From assembly GCF_021560175.1 (NCBI RefSeq), contig NZ_CP091110.1, forward strand, positions 4,094,501 to 4,158,500: DNA of 64,000 nt, read 5' to 3'. Position 1 is the stretch's first letter. Each line of letters starts with the position of its first letter. Of this stretch, positions 52,824 through 61,593 are shown one piece after another. This DNA comes from Neobacillus drentensis (lineage in GTDB: Bacteria; Bacillota; Bacilli; Bacillales; Cytobacillaceae). A program made the translations under genes and the position numbers. The notes beneath the pieces were generated by a model that was not told the origin of the DNA, searched no databases, and saw nothing but the letters and a program-made list of their open reading frames with translations.

Positions 52824-54224
52824 TTAAATCAAATCTGGCAGAACAATCGTTACTTTTGTTCCAACCCCTTCCTGACTTTCAATTGAAATTTCTCCATGAT
52901 ATTTTCTAATTAATCGCTGAGCAATTGACAGACCTAATCCTGTACCACCGTTTTCTCGACTTCGAGCTTGATCCACTCGATAAAAACGATTAAATACGTT
53001 CGCTAAATGTTCATTCGATATTCCAATTCCATTGTCAACTACGGAGAGGATTATTTTCCCGCCTTCCTGCATGGCAGTAATCCAAATAGTCTTATTATTG
53101 TTAGAGTATTGAATGGCATTATTTAATAAGATAATCATGATCTGTTCCATATGCTGCCTCGAAATAGCAACCTTAGGCAATATCGGACTCACTTCTAAAA
53201 AAAGATTGTAATCTGGATGGATGATTTCCAAATTCTTTACCAATTGATGAAGAGTTTCTATAATATCCGTTTTTTCCTGGTTTTTTAATCTAGGATGTTC
53301 TGCTCTTGTAATATGTAACAAGTCGTTAATTAATTTTTTTAATCTTGTTACTTCTTGAAGTGAAGCATCAAGCGATTCATCTAGAATCGCAGGATCCTTT
53401 TTCCCCCATCTATTCAACAAGGAAAGATGTCCCTCTAATATCGACACTGGTGTCCTGAGTTCATGAGAGGCATCTTCAACAAATTGCTTTTGAAGTAGAA
53501 ACGATTTTTCAATTTCATCCATCATTTCATTAAAAACATTGGTCAGGGCTGTTAATTCATCTTTTTGTTTATACCCATTCATTCTTTCTTGAAAGCCAGT
53601 TTCCTTAATTTGTTTCATCGCTTTGGCTAAATCCCTTACAGGTTTTAAAAGCTGTTTTGCAAGTAAAAAACCACTGATAGCACTAAAGATAATTGCCGCA
53701 ATCCCAAATACGGTCATTACCCAAAAGAGATTCCCCATCATTCTTCGGTAGGTATTTAAATGACGTACAATTTCTATCGTCCCTGTAAAATCATTTCCCT
53801 TTAACGGAGCTCTGGCAACAAATGCTTCATTTCCTTCAATCGAAATCTCTTGAGTAACCTTTTTCTTAGTCGGTGCAGCCTCTAAAACGGGGAAGGTACC
53901 ATTTTTATCCGAAACAAGAACATGACCATCTTCGTCATATACTCTAATTAATTGATCTTTATCATTCATTTTCCTCAAAAATGCCGCACTTTTTTTCATA
54001 TCCCCTCGATTAGGTTTGTATGATTTTGCGTTATAAAAAGTGGTAATGTCACTCATTGTTCGATTAATGGCAATTTCTTCACGATTCATCATCCATTTTG
54101 AAACGGTATGATATTCTAAGAAACTAAATAGAAAAAAAGTCAGAAATATTGCAGTGGAACAGCTTAAAACTAATTTCGTTTGCCAGCGAAGTCGATTAAA
54201 TTGACTGCTAATCTTATCTATCAT
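52824..54224 (-). CDS. Sensor histidine kinase (HAMP type, YkoH-like)
   Basis: A 466-residue kinase with two membrane helices (about 20-40 and 160-185) enclosing an extracellular sensor domain of roughly 120 residues. A HAMP domain follows (LLKPVRDLAKAMKQIKETGF), then HisKA with the phosphorylated His in FVEDASHELRTPVSILEGHL, and HATPase boxes IILLNNAIQYSN, VDNGIGIS and GTGLGLSI. It overlaps the response regulator gene by four bases (ATGA). The pair resembles YkoG-YkoH of B. subtilis; the signal is unknown. Confidence 0.88.
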   Translation of the reverse strand: MIDKISSQFNRLRWQTKLVLSCSTAIFLTFFLFSFLEYHTVSKWMMNREEIAINRTMSDITTFYNAKSYKPNRGDMKKSAAFLRKMNDKDQLIRVYDEDGHVLVSDKNGTFPVLEAAPTKKKVTQEISIEGNEAFVARAPLKGNDFTGTIEIVRHLNTYRRMMGNLFWVMTVFGIAAIIFSAISGFLLAKQLLKPVRDLAKAMKQIKETGFQERMNGYKQKDELTALTNVFNEMMDEIEKSFLLQKQFVEDASHELRTPVSILEGHLSLLNRWGKKDPAILDESLDASLQEVTRLKKLINDLLHITRAEHPRLKNQEKTDIIETLHQLVKNLEIIHPDYNLFLEVSPILPKVAISRQHMEQIMIILLNNAIQYSNNNKTIWITAMQEGGKIILSVVDNGIGISNEHLANVFNRFYRVDQARSRENGGTGLGLSIAQRLIRKYHGEISIESQEGVGTKVTIVLPDLI

Positions 54225-54901
54225 CGCATAACATATCCTATACCACGAACAGTATGAATATAATGCCCATCATCATTTTGATCATCTATCTTGTTTCGTA
54301 AATATCGAACATACACATCCACCACATTTGTTTCAACGCCTGTACTGTATCCCCAAACCTTATTAAGGAGCACTTCCCTTGTTAAAACAATGTTAATATT
54401 ACTCATAAAAGTAATTAACAAATCGTATTCCCTCTTTGTAAGACTAATAACCATTTCTCCCTTTTTAACCACACAGGATTCTAGCTCAACAACAAGATCC
54501 TTAAATATAAGGGTCTTAACCTCAGTAGATTGCAAAGCCTCAATCCTTCTAAATAACGACCTCAATCTTGCTAATAACTCTTCAATCGCAAATGGCTTTA
54601 CAATATAGTCGTCTGCCCCGCTGTCTAAACCAGAAACCCGATCAAGTACACTATCACGGGCGGTAATCATAATAATAGGAATCGTCTTATTAGATTGCCT
54701 AATTCTTCGGCAAACCTCCATGCCATTTAATTCTGGAAGCAGTAAATCAAGTAAAATGGCATCCCAACTCTCAGTGAGAGCTAATTGCAACCCATTACGT
54801 CCGTCTGTTGCAACGGTCGTTTCGTAGCCCTCATGCTGCATTTCTAACTCTATAAATCGAGCTAAGCTTTTTTCATCTTCAATAATTAGTAATTTGGACA
54901 T
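54221..54901 (-). CDS. OmpR/PhoB-family response regulator
   Basis: A 226-residue regulator: receiver domain (1-120) with the phospho-Asp in WDAILLDLLLPELNG, the switch Thr in IIMITARDS and Lys in YIVKPFAIEELLARL; then a winged-helix DNA-binding domain (SLTKREYDLLITFMSNINIV, ETNVVDVYVRYLRNKID, HTVRGIGYVMR). It is the partner of the kinase whose gene overlaps its stop. A 42-residue membrane peptide gene precedes it by 28 nt and is probably in the same transcript. Confidence 0.92.
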   Translation of the reverse strand: MSKLLIIEDEKSLARFIELEMQHEGYETTVATDGRNGLQLALTESWDAILLDLLLPELNGMEVCRRIRQSNKTIPIIMITARDSVLDRVSGLDSGADDYIVKPFAIEELLARLRSLFRRIEALQSTEVKTLIFKDLVVELESCVVKKGEMVISLTKREYDLLITFMSNINIVLTREVLLNKVWGYSTGVETNVVDVYVRYLRNKIDDQNDDGHYIHTVRGIGYVMR

Positions 54902-54929
54902 ACTCCCACTCTCACATTACGTTTTTCTA

Positions 54930-55058
54930 CTATTTTAACTGATGTTTATCTCGAATAAAATCAAATACTGCATGAATAATCTCAATTGATTGGAACGAAA
55001 CGAGAGAAATTGCGGTGAACGAAAAGAAGCCAACAATAATTAACCGAAACCAAAACAT
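54930..55058 (-). CDS. Membrane microprotein of 42 residues ahead of the two-component system
   Basis: Not recognised. MFWFRLIIVGFFSFTAISLV is a membrane helix or uncleaved signal, followed by a short soluble end, FDFIRDKHQLK. A near-perfect ribosome binding site, AAAAAGGAGG, lies eight bases before the ATG at 55056-55058, so the peptide should be well translated. The response regulator begins 28 nt after its stop on the same strand. Small membrane proteins in this position often modulate the sensor kinase; that is inference. Confidence 0.65.
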   Translation of the reverse strand: MFWFRLIIVGFFSFTAISLVSFQSIEIIHAVFDFIRDKHQLK

Positions 55059-55200
55059 GTTGTATTCCTCCTTTTTGAACTTTTTTTCAGTACCTGCTAT
55101 TTGATATGATTGGAGATAAATTTTTTAGAAGGTAGTTAACATCTTACCTGTTCTTCTGGAAACTGCCATGAGAAAAAGATTAGAATCTCCTTAGAAACGT

Positions 55201-55235
55201 AATCAAGCACACACCTTTAAAGGGCGTGTGCTTGG
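55201..55235 (-). terminator. Hairpin behind selU
   Basis: AAGCACACGCC pairs with GGTGTGTGCTT around CTTTAAA, 14 nt behind the stop. The T tract is poor, so termination strength is uncertain. Confidence 0.5.
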
Positions 55236-55248
55236 TTATTTATGTTAA

Positions 55249-56325
55249 TTAGATGTGGCTATTTGTTTCTAACATCGGAGGAAAGGATAGCTCTTTAAGT
55301 TTGGCTGTAATCTTATCTGCCGCATCAATCGGATCTTCCGCAATTATATCAATAAACTCTCCAATATAGTCTTGTCTTGCATGATCGTACCGTGGGTCAT
55401 AATAGTGATTAAGTAAAATCGAAATCATGTCGTGATAATTTTTTTCATGTAGGGTTTCGATTAATCGGTTTCGAATGTCTGTATCCTTCACTCTTCTTAA
55501 GACCTTTTCAATTCCTAACGATATTTTTTCGTCATACCAGGGTTCCTGTTCATAAGGAAGTACATACTCAGAAACAAGTTGTTTTACCCTTTGTTCCAGC
55601 GGCGAATGAATGTAAATATTTAAGCCTTTAAATTTAACATCCATTAGCTTTTCAGGCTGAACAGCTTTACCTATTCTTTTACTTTCTGCCTCTACAAGAA
55701 AATAGTCGACCCCTTTGATTTCTGTTAGACCTTTAAATAGGAGAGAGTCAAAAGTCTTTTGATTATGACCTTCACCAAGACCAATAGTGCCAAAGATAGA
55801 GCCGCGGTGTCCTGCCATTTCCTCTAAATCAAGAACAGGATACCCCTTTTTCTTTAAAATTTTCAAAACCTCTGTTTTTCCAACACCTGTCATCCCATGA
55901 ATAACAACCGTTTTATCCGGTATCATAGATGGTATTTGTTCAAGGATATGATGCCGATAGGCTTTATATCCCCCAACTAATCGCCATGCATAAATGCCTG
56001 CAAACTCTAAGAAGGTTACAACGGCTTTACTACGCATTCCCCCACGCCAACAATGAATAATTAACTCCCCATCCGTTTGATACGACTTAATTTTCTTTAA
56101 CAGAGCAGGAATCTTAGGAGAAACAAATTCCATCGCTTGCCACTTAGCAGCCGCTTGTCCTTCATGTTTATAAATTGTCCCTATAATTTGACGCTCTTCA
56201 TCCGTGAATAATGGAATGTTGATGGCCCCAGGAATTGCCCCATCTGCAAACTCAATCTGTGAACGAATATCAATAATGACCGGTTCCTTTAGGGTTAATA
56301 ATTCTTCCACATGTATTTCCTTCAT
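55249..56325 (-). CDS. selU: tRNA 2-selenouridine synthase
   Basis: A 358-residue SelU/MnmH (YbbB) protein that converts 2-thiouridine at the wobble position of tRNA-Lys, -Glu and -Gln to 2-selenouridine, using selenophosphate. The N-terminal rhodanese domain carries the catalytic Cys92 in HCWRGGMRS, and a P-loop domain follows (GMTGVGKT at 144-151). RSQIEFADGAIPGAINIPLF is characteristic of the family. AGGAGCG precedes the ATG. It stands alone. Its presence requires selenophosphate synthetase (SelD) elsewhere in the genome and agrees with the selenocysteine formate dehydrogenase at 22788. Confidence 0.92.
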   Translation of the reverse strand: MKEIHVEELLTLKEPVIIDIRSQIEFADGAIPGAINIPLFTDEERQIIGTIYKHEGQAAAKWQAMEFVSPKIPALLKKIKSYQTDGELIIHCWRGGMRSKAVVTFLEFAGIYAWRLVGGYKAYRHHILEQIPSMIPDKTVVIHGMTGVGKTEVLKILKKKGYPVLDLEEMAGHRGSIFGTIGLGEGHNQKTFDSLLFKGLTEIKGVDYFLVEAESKRIGKAVQPEKLMDVKFKGLNIYIHSPLEQRVKQLVSEYVLPYEQEPWYDEKISLGIEKVLRRVKDTDIRNRLIETLHEKNYHDMISILLNHYYDPRYDHARQDYIGEFIDIIAEDPIDAADKITAKLKELSFPPMLETNSHI

Positions 56326-56545
56326 TTATATTACGCTCCTAGCAAAAATTATCCTTATAGATAACAGATATAAAAAACGAACAAAAACTTCCACTACTGG
56401 AAGTTTCAAAATAATTTATTCATCATAAAAAGGATTTACTTATAATGATTATATACCTATTATAAAGAAGTTAACCTCGGCTATCAAGAAATTCAAAAAG
56501 CATGACAGGATTTAACACCTTACTGTACAACTAAATTGATAAAAA

Positions 56546-56575
56546 AGGTCTACTCTGAAAGAAAAGTAGACCCTT
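56546..56575 (-). terminator. Terminator of the trp operon
   Basis: GGTCTACT pairs with AGTAGACC around about 10 nt, with TTTTTT following on the minus strand, just behind the trpA stop. Confidence 0.85.
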
Positions 56576-56579
56576 TCAC

Positions 56580-57365
56580 TTACAATACGTTTGATTCTTG
56601 TTTAATCACAGACATTAGATCTTCCATCTCGCTTAGACGATCTTGTTCAAATAGCTCAACAATTCTACTGCCGACAATAACTCCATCGCAGTATTTTGAT
56701 ATTTGTTGAATTTGCTTTTTGCTTGAAATACCAAACCCTGCCATAACAGGGATAGCACTCACTTCTTTGACAGATTTTATGAAGTTAGTAAGTTCAGCAT
56801 CATACTCATTTCTAACCCCGGTAATTCCTTTAACTGTTACCGTATATAAAAATCCTCTTCCTGTACTTGAAATCGTTTTGATTCTTTCGAGGGGAGTTGT
56901 CATGGTCACTAAACGGATTAATTCCACTTCTGCTTTATCAAGCTCCGGTACGATAATTTCTTCCTCTTCTATCGGCAGATCAGGAATGATGCAGCCATCC
57001 ACTCCCGCGTTTCGGATGTCGCCAACAAAATTAGCGATCCCGTATGAATAAATCGGATTTAAATATGTCATAAGAATGATGGGTATTGATACTTTTTTTC
57101 TAGCTTTTTCAATTTCCTGAACAATTCCTTTTAGTGTGGTCCCATTAGCAAGCGCTCTAAGGCCGGCTTTTTGGATCGTTGGTCCATCTGCTACAGGATC
57201 TGAAAAGGGAACCCCAACTTCGACCGCAGTGGCACCGAATTTTTCAAGTATAGTAAGTCTTTCAACCAGCGTTTCTAAACCTCCGTCACCTGCCATTATA
57301 TAAGGAACAAAGGCTTTTTTTTGACTTTCCTTTAATGCTGCAAATGCTTTTTCAATTCGATTCAT
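56580..57365 (-). CDS. trpA: Tryptophan synthase alpha chain
   Basis: A 261-residue TIM barrel that cleaves indole-3-glycerol phosphate to indole and glyceraldehyde phosphate. It has the catalytic Glu in VEVGVPFSDPVADGP and Asp in GCIIPDLPIEEEE, and phosphate-binding GFGISSKKQ and GVIVGSRIV. The start is the ATG at 57363-57365, with AGGGGAGG inside the end of trpB; the trpB stop is a single base upstream. It is the last gene of the operon. Confidence 0.95.
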   Translation of the reverse strand: MNRIEKAFAALKESQKKAFVPYIMAGDGGLETLVERLTILEKFGATAVEVGVPFSDPVADGPTIQKAGLRALANGTTLKGIVQEIEKARKKVSIPIILMTYLNPIYSYGIANFVGDIRNAGVDGCIIPDLPIEEEEIIVPELDKAEVELIRLVTMTTPLERIKTISSTGRGFLYTVTVKGITGVRNEYDAELTNFIKSVKEVSAIPVMAGFGISSKKQIQQISKYCDGVIVGSRIVELFEQDRLSEMEDLMSVIKQESNVL

Positions 57366-57366
57366 G

Positions 57367-59196
57367 TTAGTTCCTCCCCTCAAGTCTTGCTTTGACTGCA
57401 TCTACATCTTTATCCCCACGACCAGATAAACAAACGACAATATTTTCACTTTCTTTCATTTCAGCAGCAAGCTTCACCGCGTAAGCAACCGCATGAGAAC
57501 TCTCCAGCGCAGGAATAATTCCCTCCAGTTTTGATAAAAGTTGAAAGGCATCAAGTGCCTCTTGATCGGTAATCGAGACATAATTGGCCCGTCCGCTATC
57601 TTTTAAGTAGCTATGTTCTGGACCTACCCCAGGATAATCAAGTCCTGCCGAAATGGAATGAGCCTCCTGGATTTGACCATCTTCATTCTGCAATAAATAC
57701 ATCAACGAACCATGAAGGACGCCTGGTTTCCCTTTTGTTAAGGACGCAGCATGAAACTCCGTTTCTACTCCTTGCCCTGCAGCTTCAACCCCATATAACC
57801 GAACTTCTTTATCCTCAATAAATGGATAAAACATCCCAATCGCATTACTACCGCCTCCGATACAAGCAACAACAGCTTCAGGAAGGCGGCCTTCCCGCGA
57901 TAGAAATTGTTCTCTCGTCTCCTTGCCGATGACACTTTGAAAATCTCTAACCATCATTGGGAATGGATGAGGGCCCATAGCTGAACCTAGTAAGTAGTGT
58001 GTATCATCGACATTAGTCACCCAATATCTTAATGCTTCATTAACTGCATCCTTTAGGGTAGCACTACCTGAGGATACGCCAACAACCTTAGCACCTAGCA
58101 ATTCCATTCGAAAGACATTTAAAGCTTGTCGTTTGATGTCTTCTTCACCCATAAAAACGATACAATCGAGGTTTAATAATGCACATACCGTTGCTGTTGC
58201 CACACCATGCTGACCTGCTCCTGTTTCAGCAACAATTCTTCTTTTCCCCATACGAACAGCAAGCAATGCCTGGCCAATCGCGTTATTAATCTTATGGGCG
58301 CCCGTATGATTTAGGTCTTCTCTTTTTAGGAAAATATTTGCCCCGCCGGCATGTTTAGTTAAGTTTTCCGCAAAATATAATGGTGTTTCTCTACCAACAT
58401 ACTCACTTGCTAATCTAGCAATCTCAGCATGAAAAGCAGGATCCTTTTTTGCGTCTTCATAGGCATCATTTAATTCATTAACGGCCTTCATTAAAGTCTC
58501 TGGTACAAATCTTCCGCCAAATATTCCGAAATGGCCTTTTTCATTCGGTAATGTATAGGTGCTCATTTTTTTTCCTCCAATTGGTATTGTTTTTACCTTT
58601 TCGATAAATGCTTTTATTTTTACAAGATCTTTTACTCCATTTGTTTCAACCCCAGAGCTCACATCGACCATATAAGGGTTAATGATCTGCACGGCCTCAG
58701 CGACATTTTCGAGATGTAATCCCCCTGCAAGTATGACTTTTTTTCCTTTCAAACATAAAGTGTTAACTTGCCTCCAATCAAACGATGTTCCATTTCCGCC
58801 CCGATATTTTCCTTTTGGTCCATCGAGCAAAATATAATCGGCTGGGAATTGAAGAATTCCCTCTAAGGCTTCATTATCATCAAAAGAGATCGCTTTTACA
58901 ACGGCTAGTGGAAGAAGCGATTGAGTAAAGGCAGAAGACTCCTCACCATGAAGCTGAATATGGGTTAAACCAACTAGAGATGCAATCCTTTCAATCTCTT
59001 CCTTCGTTTCATTAACAAAAACACCAATTTTCATAACATTTACTGGTAAGGAAGAAACGATTTCTTGTGCTTGTTCTGGTGTTACCTTCCTCTTACTTTC
59101 TGCAAATACTAAACCGATGGCATCTGCACCATACTCAACAGCTTTAAGTGCGGTCTGGTTATCCATGAGTCCACAGATTTTTACCTTAATGTTCAT
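57367..59196 (-). CDS. trpFB: TrpF-TrpB in-frame fusion: PRA isomerase and tryptophan synthase beta
   Basis: One continuous 609-codon frame. Residues 1-205 are phosphoribosylanthranilate isomerase ([41 protein letters not shown]). Residues 211-609 are tryptophan synthase beta ([15 protein letters not shown] Lys in [38 protein letters not shown]). No stop lies between them. The joint IPIGGKKMS contains the ribosome binding site GGAGG and the ATG at 58564-58566 of a normal 399-residue TrpB, so both a fusion and free TrpB may be made. trpF overlaps trpC by four bases. Confidence 0.92.
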   Translation of the reverse strand: MNIKVKICGLMDNQTALKAVEYGADAIGLVFAESKRKVTPEQAQEIVSSLPVNVMKIGVFVNETKEEIERIASLVGLTHIQLHGEESSAFTQSLLPLAVVKAISFDDNEALEGILQFPADYILLDGPKGKYRGGNGTSFDWRQVNTLCLKGKKVILAGGLHLENVAEAVQIINPYMVDVSSGVETNGVKDLVKIKAFIEKVKTIPIGGKKMSTYTLPNEKGHFGIFGGRFVPETLMKAVNELNDAYEDAKKDPAFHAEIARLASEYVGRETPLYFAENLTKHAGGANIFLKREDLNHTGAHKINNAIGQALLAVRMGKRRIVAETGAGQHGVATATVCALLNLDCIVFMGEEDIKRQALNVFRMELLGAKVVGVSSGSATLKDAVNEALRYWVTNVDDTHYLLGSAMGPHPFPMMVRDFQSVIGKETREQFLSREGRLPEAVVACIGGGSNAIGMFYPFIEDKEVRLYGVEAAGQGVETEFHAASLTKGKPGVLHGSLMYLLQNEDGQIQEAHSISAGLDYPGVGPEHSYLKDSGRANYVSITDQEALDAFQLLSKLEGIIPALESSHAVAYAVKLAAEMKESENIVVCLSGRGDKDVDAVKARLEGRN

Positions 59197-59984
59197 TTAT
59201 TAACACCCTCTTGAAGAGGAAGACGAAGATTAGAGAAGGATTTCTCTAGATCCTGGCTGACCATTAAAGCCTCACCTACCAAAATTCCATTTGCACCCGC
59301 GTTTCGAACTCTGTCAGCATCCTGCTCAGAATGGATCCCGCTTTCGCTTATTAAATAAGCTCCTGATTTTTTTACAATTGAGGCTAATTGTTCGGTTACT
59401 TCTAGTGAAACTTTAAATGTCTTTAAATCACGGTTATTGACACCAATTAACTTTGCTCCTGTTTTAAGTGCTTTCTCTAATTCATTTTTATTATGGACCT
59501 CTACCAGCACTTCTAAGCCTTTTGCTTTCGCGTAATGAAAGAGCTCAGCCAAACTGCTTTCTTCTAACGCTGCAACAATTAGTAATATGATGTTTGCTCC
59601 ATTGGCCGCTGCAACATCAATTTGTAGTGGGCTAATAATAAAATCCTTACATAATATAGGCAGGTTAACTACTTCACGAACGGCCTTTAAGTCGGCAAAA
59701 GAACCTTTAAAAAAGGTGGAATCCGTTAATACAGAAATGGCTGACGCTCCTGATTTCTCATAAATTGCCGCTTGTACTTCTGGTTCCACTCCATTATTGA
59801 TTAAACCCTTTGATGGGGATGCTCGTTTATATTCGGCAATGATGGAAAGTTTCTCTGCTGTTTGCAGTTTTTCTATAAGAGATCTTTTTGGATAAACTGT
59901 TTCCTTACTGATTTCCGTCCTTTCTTGAAGCAGCTGGACCTCCTTCTTCTTCTGTTCAATAATCCTGTCAAGAATGGTTTCCAC
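59193..59984 (-). CDS. trpC: Indole-3-glycerol phosphate synthase
   Basis: A 263-residue TIM barrel that closes the indole ring. Motifs: [13 protein letters not shown] near residue 50, LCKDFIISP with the catalytic Lys, [11 protein letters not shown], and [11 protein letters not shown] with GILVGEALM at the phosphate site. The start is GTG at 59982-59984, immediately after the trpD stop codon with no intervening base. GAGGCG in the end of trpD serves as ribosome binding site. The ATGA overlap with trpF continues the coupled chain. Confidence 0.94.
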   Translation of the reverse strand: METILDRIIEQKKKEVQLLQERTEISKETVYPKRSLIEKLQTAEKLSIIAEYKRASPSKGLINNGVEPEVQAAIYEKSGASAISVLTDSTFFKGSFADLKAVREVVNLPILCKDFIISPLQIDVAAANGANIILLIVAALEESSLAELFHYAKAKGLEVLVEVHNKNELEKALKTGAKLIGVNNRDLKTFKVSLEVTEQLASIVKKSGAYLISESGIHSEQDADRVRNAGANGILVGEALMVSQDLEKSFSNLRLPLQEGVNK

Positions 59985-61010
59985 TTAAATCGCCTCTTTC
60001 TGGCCTAATTTAGATTTTTCGATAAGCGTTGTCAGTTTTGCATATGCCGCACCTGAATCGATTATTTCCTTGGCTACATCAATTCCTTCAATAATGGAAC
60101 TGGCTTTTCCAGCTGTATAAATACCGATTCCGGCATTTAATAATACTGTATCTCGAGGGGCACCTTTTTCCCCTTTTAGCACTTTTAATAAGATTTCCCC
60201 ATTTTCTTCCGAATCTCCACCCTTTATCTGGCTGTTATCGTATTGCGGGAGATTAACGTCTTCCGGTGTAAATATATGACTAGTAATTTTCCCATCCTCC
60301 AAAAGGGTATAATGATTTTCTCCCTGAAGAGAAGCTTCATCCATAAATCCAGCACCATTTATGACGACAGCCCTTTTACGGCCTAATCTTTTGAGTACTT
60401 CTGCAAATACATTTAATAAATCCCTGCGATTAACGCCTAACAATTGATAATCTAGTTCAATCGGATTTGTTAATGGGCCAATATAATTAAAGACCGTGGG
60501 AATTTTCAATTCTTTGCGAACAGTCATCACTTTCTTTAATTTTGGATGAACGTGTGGTGCGAATAAAAAGGCGATTCCGATTTCATGAAGTATTTCTTCC
60601 GTCCTTTCAGAAGGTAAATTTAGATTAACTCCCAGATATTCAAGGACATCTGCACTTCCTGTTTTACTTGAGATACTTCTATTGCCGTGCTTAGCGACTG
60701 GAATCCCGGCACCTGCAATAACAAAAGCTGAAGTTGTACTAACATTAAAACTTGATGAACCGTCTCCACCAGTGCCACAGTTATCCAGAACATTCGGAAA
60801 TTTCCGTTTAAAACTCAGGGTATTGCCCTTCAAAGCCCGAACAATTCCCGCGATTTCGTCAACTGTTTCACCTTTAGACTTTAACCCCATTAAAAAGGCG
60901 GCAATTTCAGATTCAGAAACTTCCTCACCTAAGATAAAATCAACTGCTTCTTGCATTTGCTCTTCAGAAAAGGATTGCATTTCAGCTAATTGGAGTAGAT
61001 AGTTTTTCAT
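59985..61010 (-). CDS. trpD: Anthranilate phosphoribosyltransferase
   Basis: A 341-residue enzyme that adds phosphoribose from PRPP to anthranilate. The PRPP site is LDNCGTGGDGSSSFNVST, and the anthranilate-side motif is KHGNRSISSKTGSADVLE; IGPLTNP lies in the middle. Its start overlaps the trpG end by 29 nt, with GATGAGGG as ribosome binding site. It is of normal length. Confidence 0.94.
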   Translation of the reverse strand: MKNYLLQLAEMQSFSEEQMQEAVDFILGEEVSESEIAAFLMGLKSKGETVDEIAGIVRALKGNTLSFKRKFPNVLDNCGTGGDGSSSFNVSTTSAFVIAGAGIPVAKHGNRSISSKTGSADVLEYLGVNLNLPSERTEEILHEIGIAFLFAPHVHPKLKKVMTVRKELKIPTVFNYIGPLTNPIELDYQLLGVNRRDLLNVFAEVLKRLGRKRAVVINGAGFMDEASLQGENHYTLLEDGKITSHIFTPEDVNLPQYDNSQIKGGDSEENGEILLKVLKGEKGAPRDTVLLNAGIGIYTAGKASSIIEGIDVAKEIIDSGAAYAKLTTLIEKSKLGQKEAI

Positions 61011-61593
61011 TTTCCCTCATCCCTTCTATTTCGAGTAAAAAATTTTTTAACATTTGTTTACCATCCGGAGTTCCTATAGATTCCGGATGAAATTGCAGAC
61101 CGTAAACCGGATATTTCTTATGCTTTATTGCCATAATTTCATGATCATCGTTGGAATGAGCAATGCACTCCAACTCCTCTGAGAGATTACTTTCTTCTAA
61201 CGTCAACGAATGATAACGCATTACCTCTAATTGAGTACTTAGGTTTGCAAATACTTCATTGCCCTGATGAGTGATGAAGGAAGTTTTCCCATGCTTAATA
61301 TAATGAGCCCTCCTCACTTCACTTCCAAAGGCTGCTCCAATTGCTTGATGACCAAGACATATACCTAGTAACGGAATGGTCTTATGGAAAGTTTTAATTA
61401 AATCTATACAAATACCCGCATCCTCAGGCCGGCCAGGCCCAGGTGATAAAATTATCGCTTTCGGATTCAAATTTTGAATTTGTTCCATACTCAGCTGATT
61501 GTTCCGATATACAACAACCTCTTCACCCAGTTCACCTAGGTATTGATAAAGATTAAAGGTAAACGAATCAAAATTATCTATTAATAAAATCAT
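60982..61593 (-). CDS. trpG: Anthranilate synthase, glutamine amidotransferase subunit
   Basis: A 203-residue class I amidotransferase with the catalytic Cys in GICLGHQAIG and the His-Glu pair in GLQFHPESIGTPDG; the oxyanion motif SPGPGRPEDAG is also present. It supplies ammonia to TrpE. In B. subtilis this subunit is encoded in the folate operon as PabA and shared between pathways. Here it is inside the trp operon, overlapping trpE by four bases, so it is dedicated to tryptophan or serves both. Confidence 0.93.
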   Translation of the reverse strand: MILLIDNFDSFTFNLYQYLGELGEEVVVYRNNQLSMEQIQNLNPKAIILSPGPGRPEDAGICIDLIKTFHKTIPLLGICLGHQAIGAAFGSEVRRAHYIKHGKTSFITHQGNEVFANLSTQLEVMRYHSLTLEESNLSEELECIAHSNDDHEIMAIKHKKYPVYGLQFHPESIGTPDGKQMLKNFLLEIEGMRENEKLSTPIS

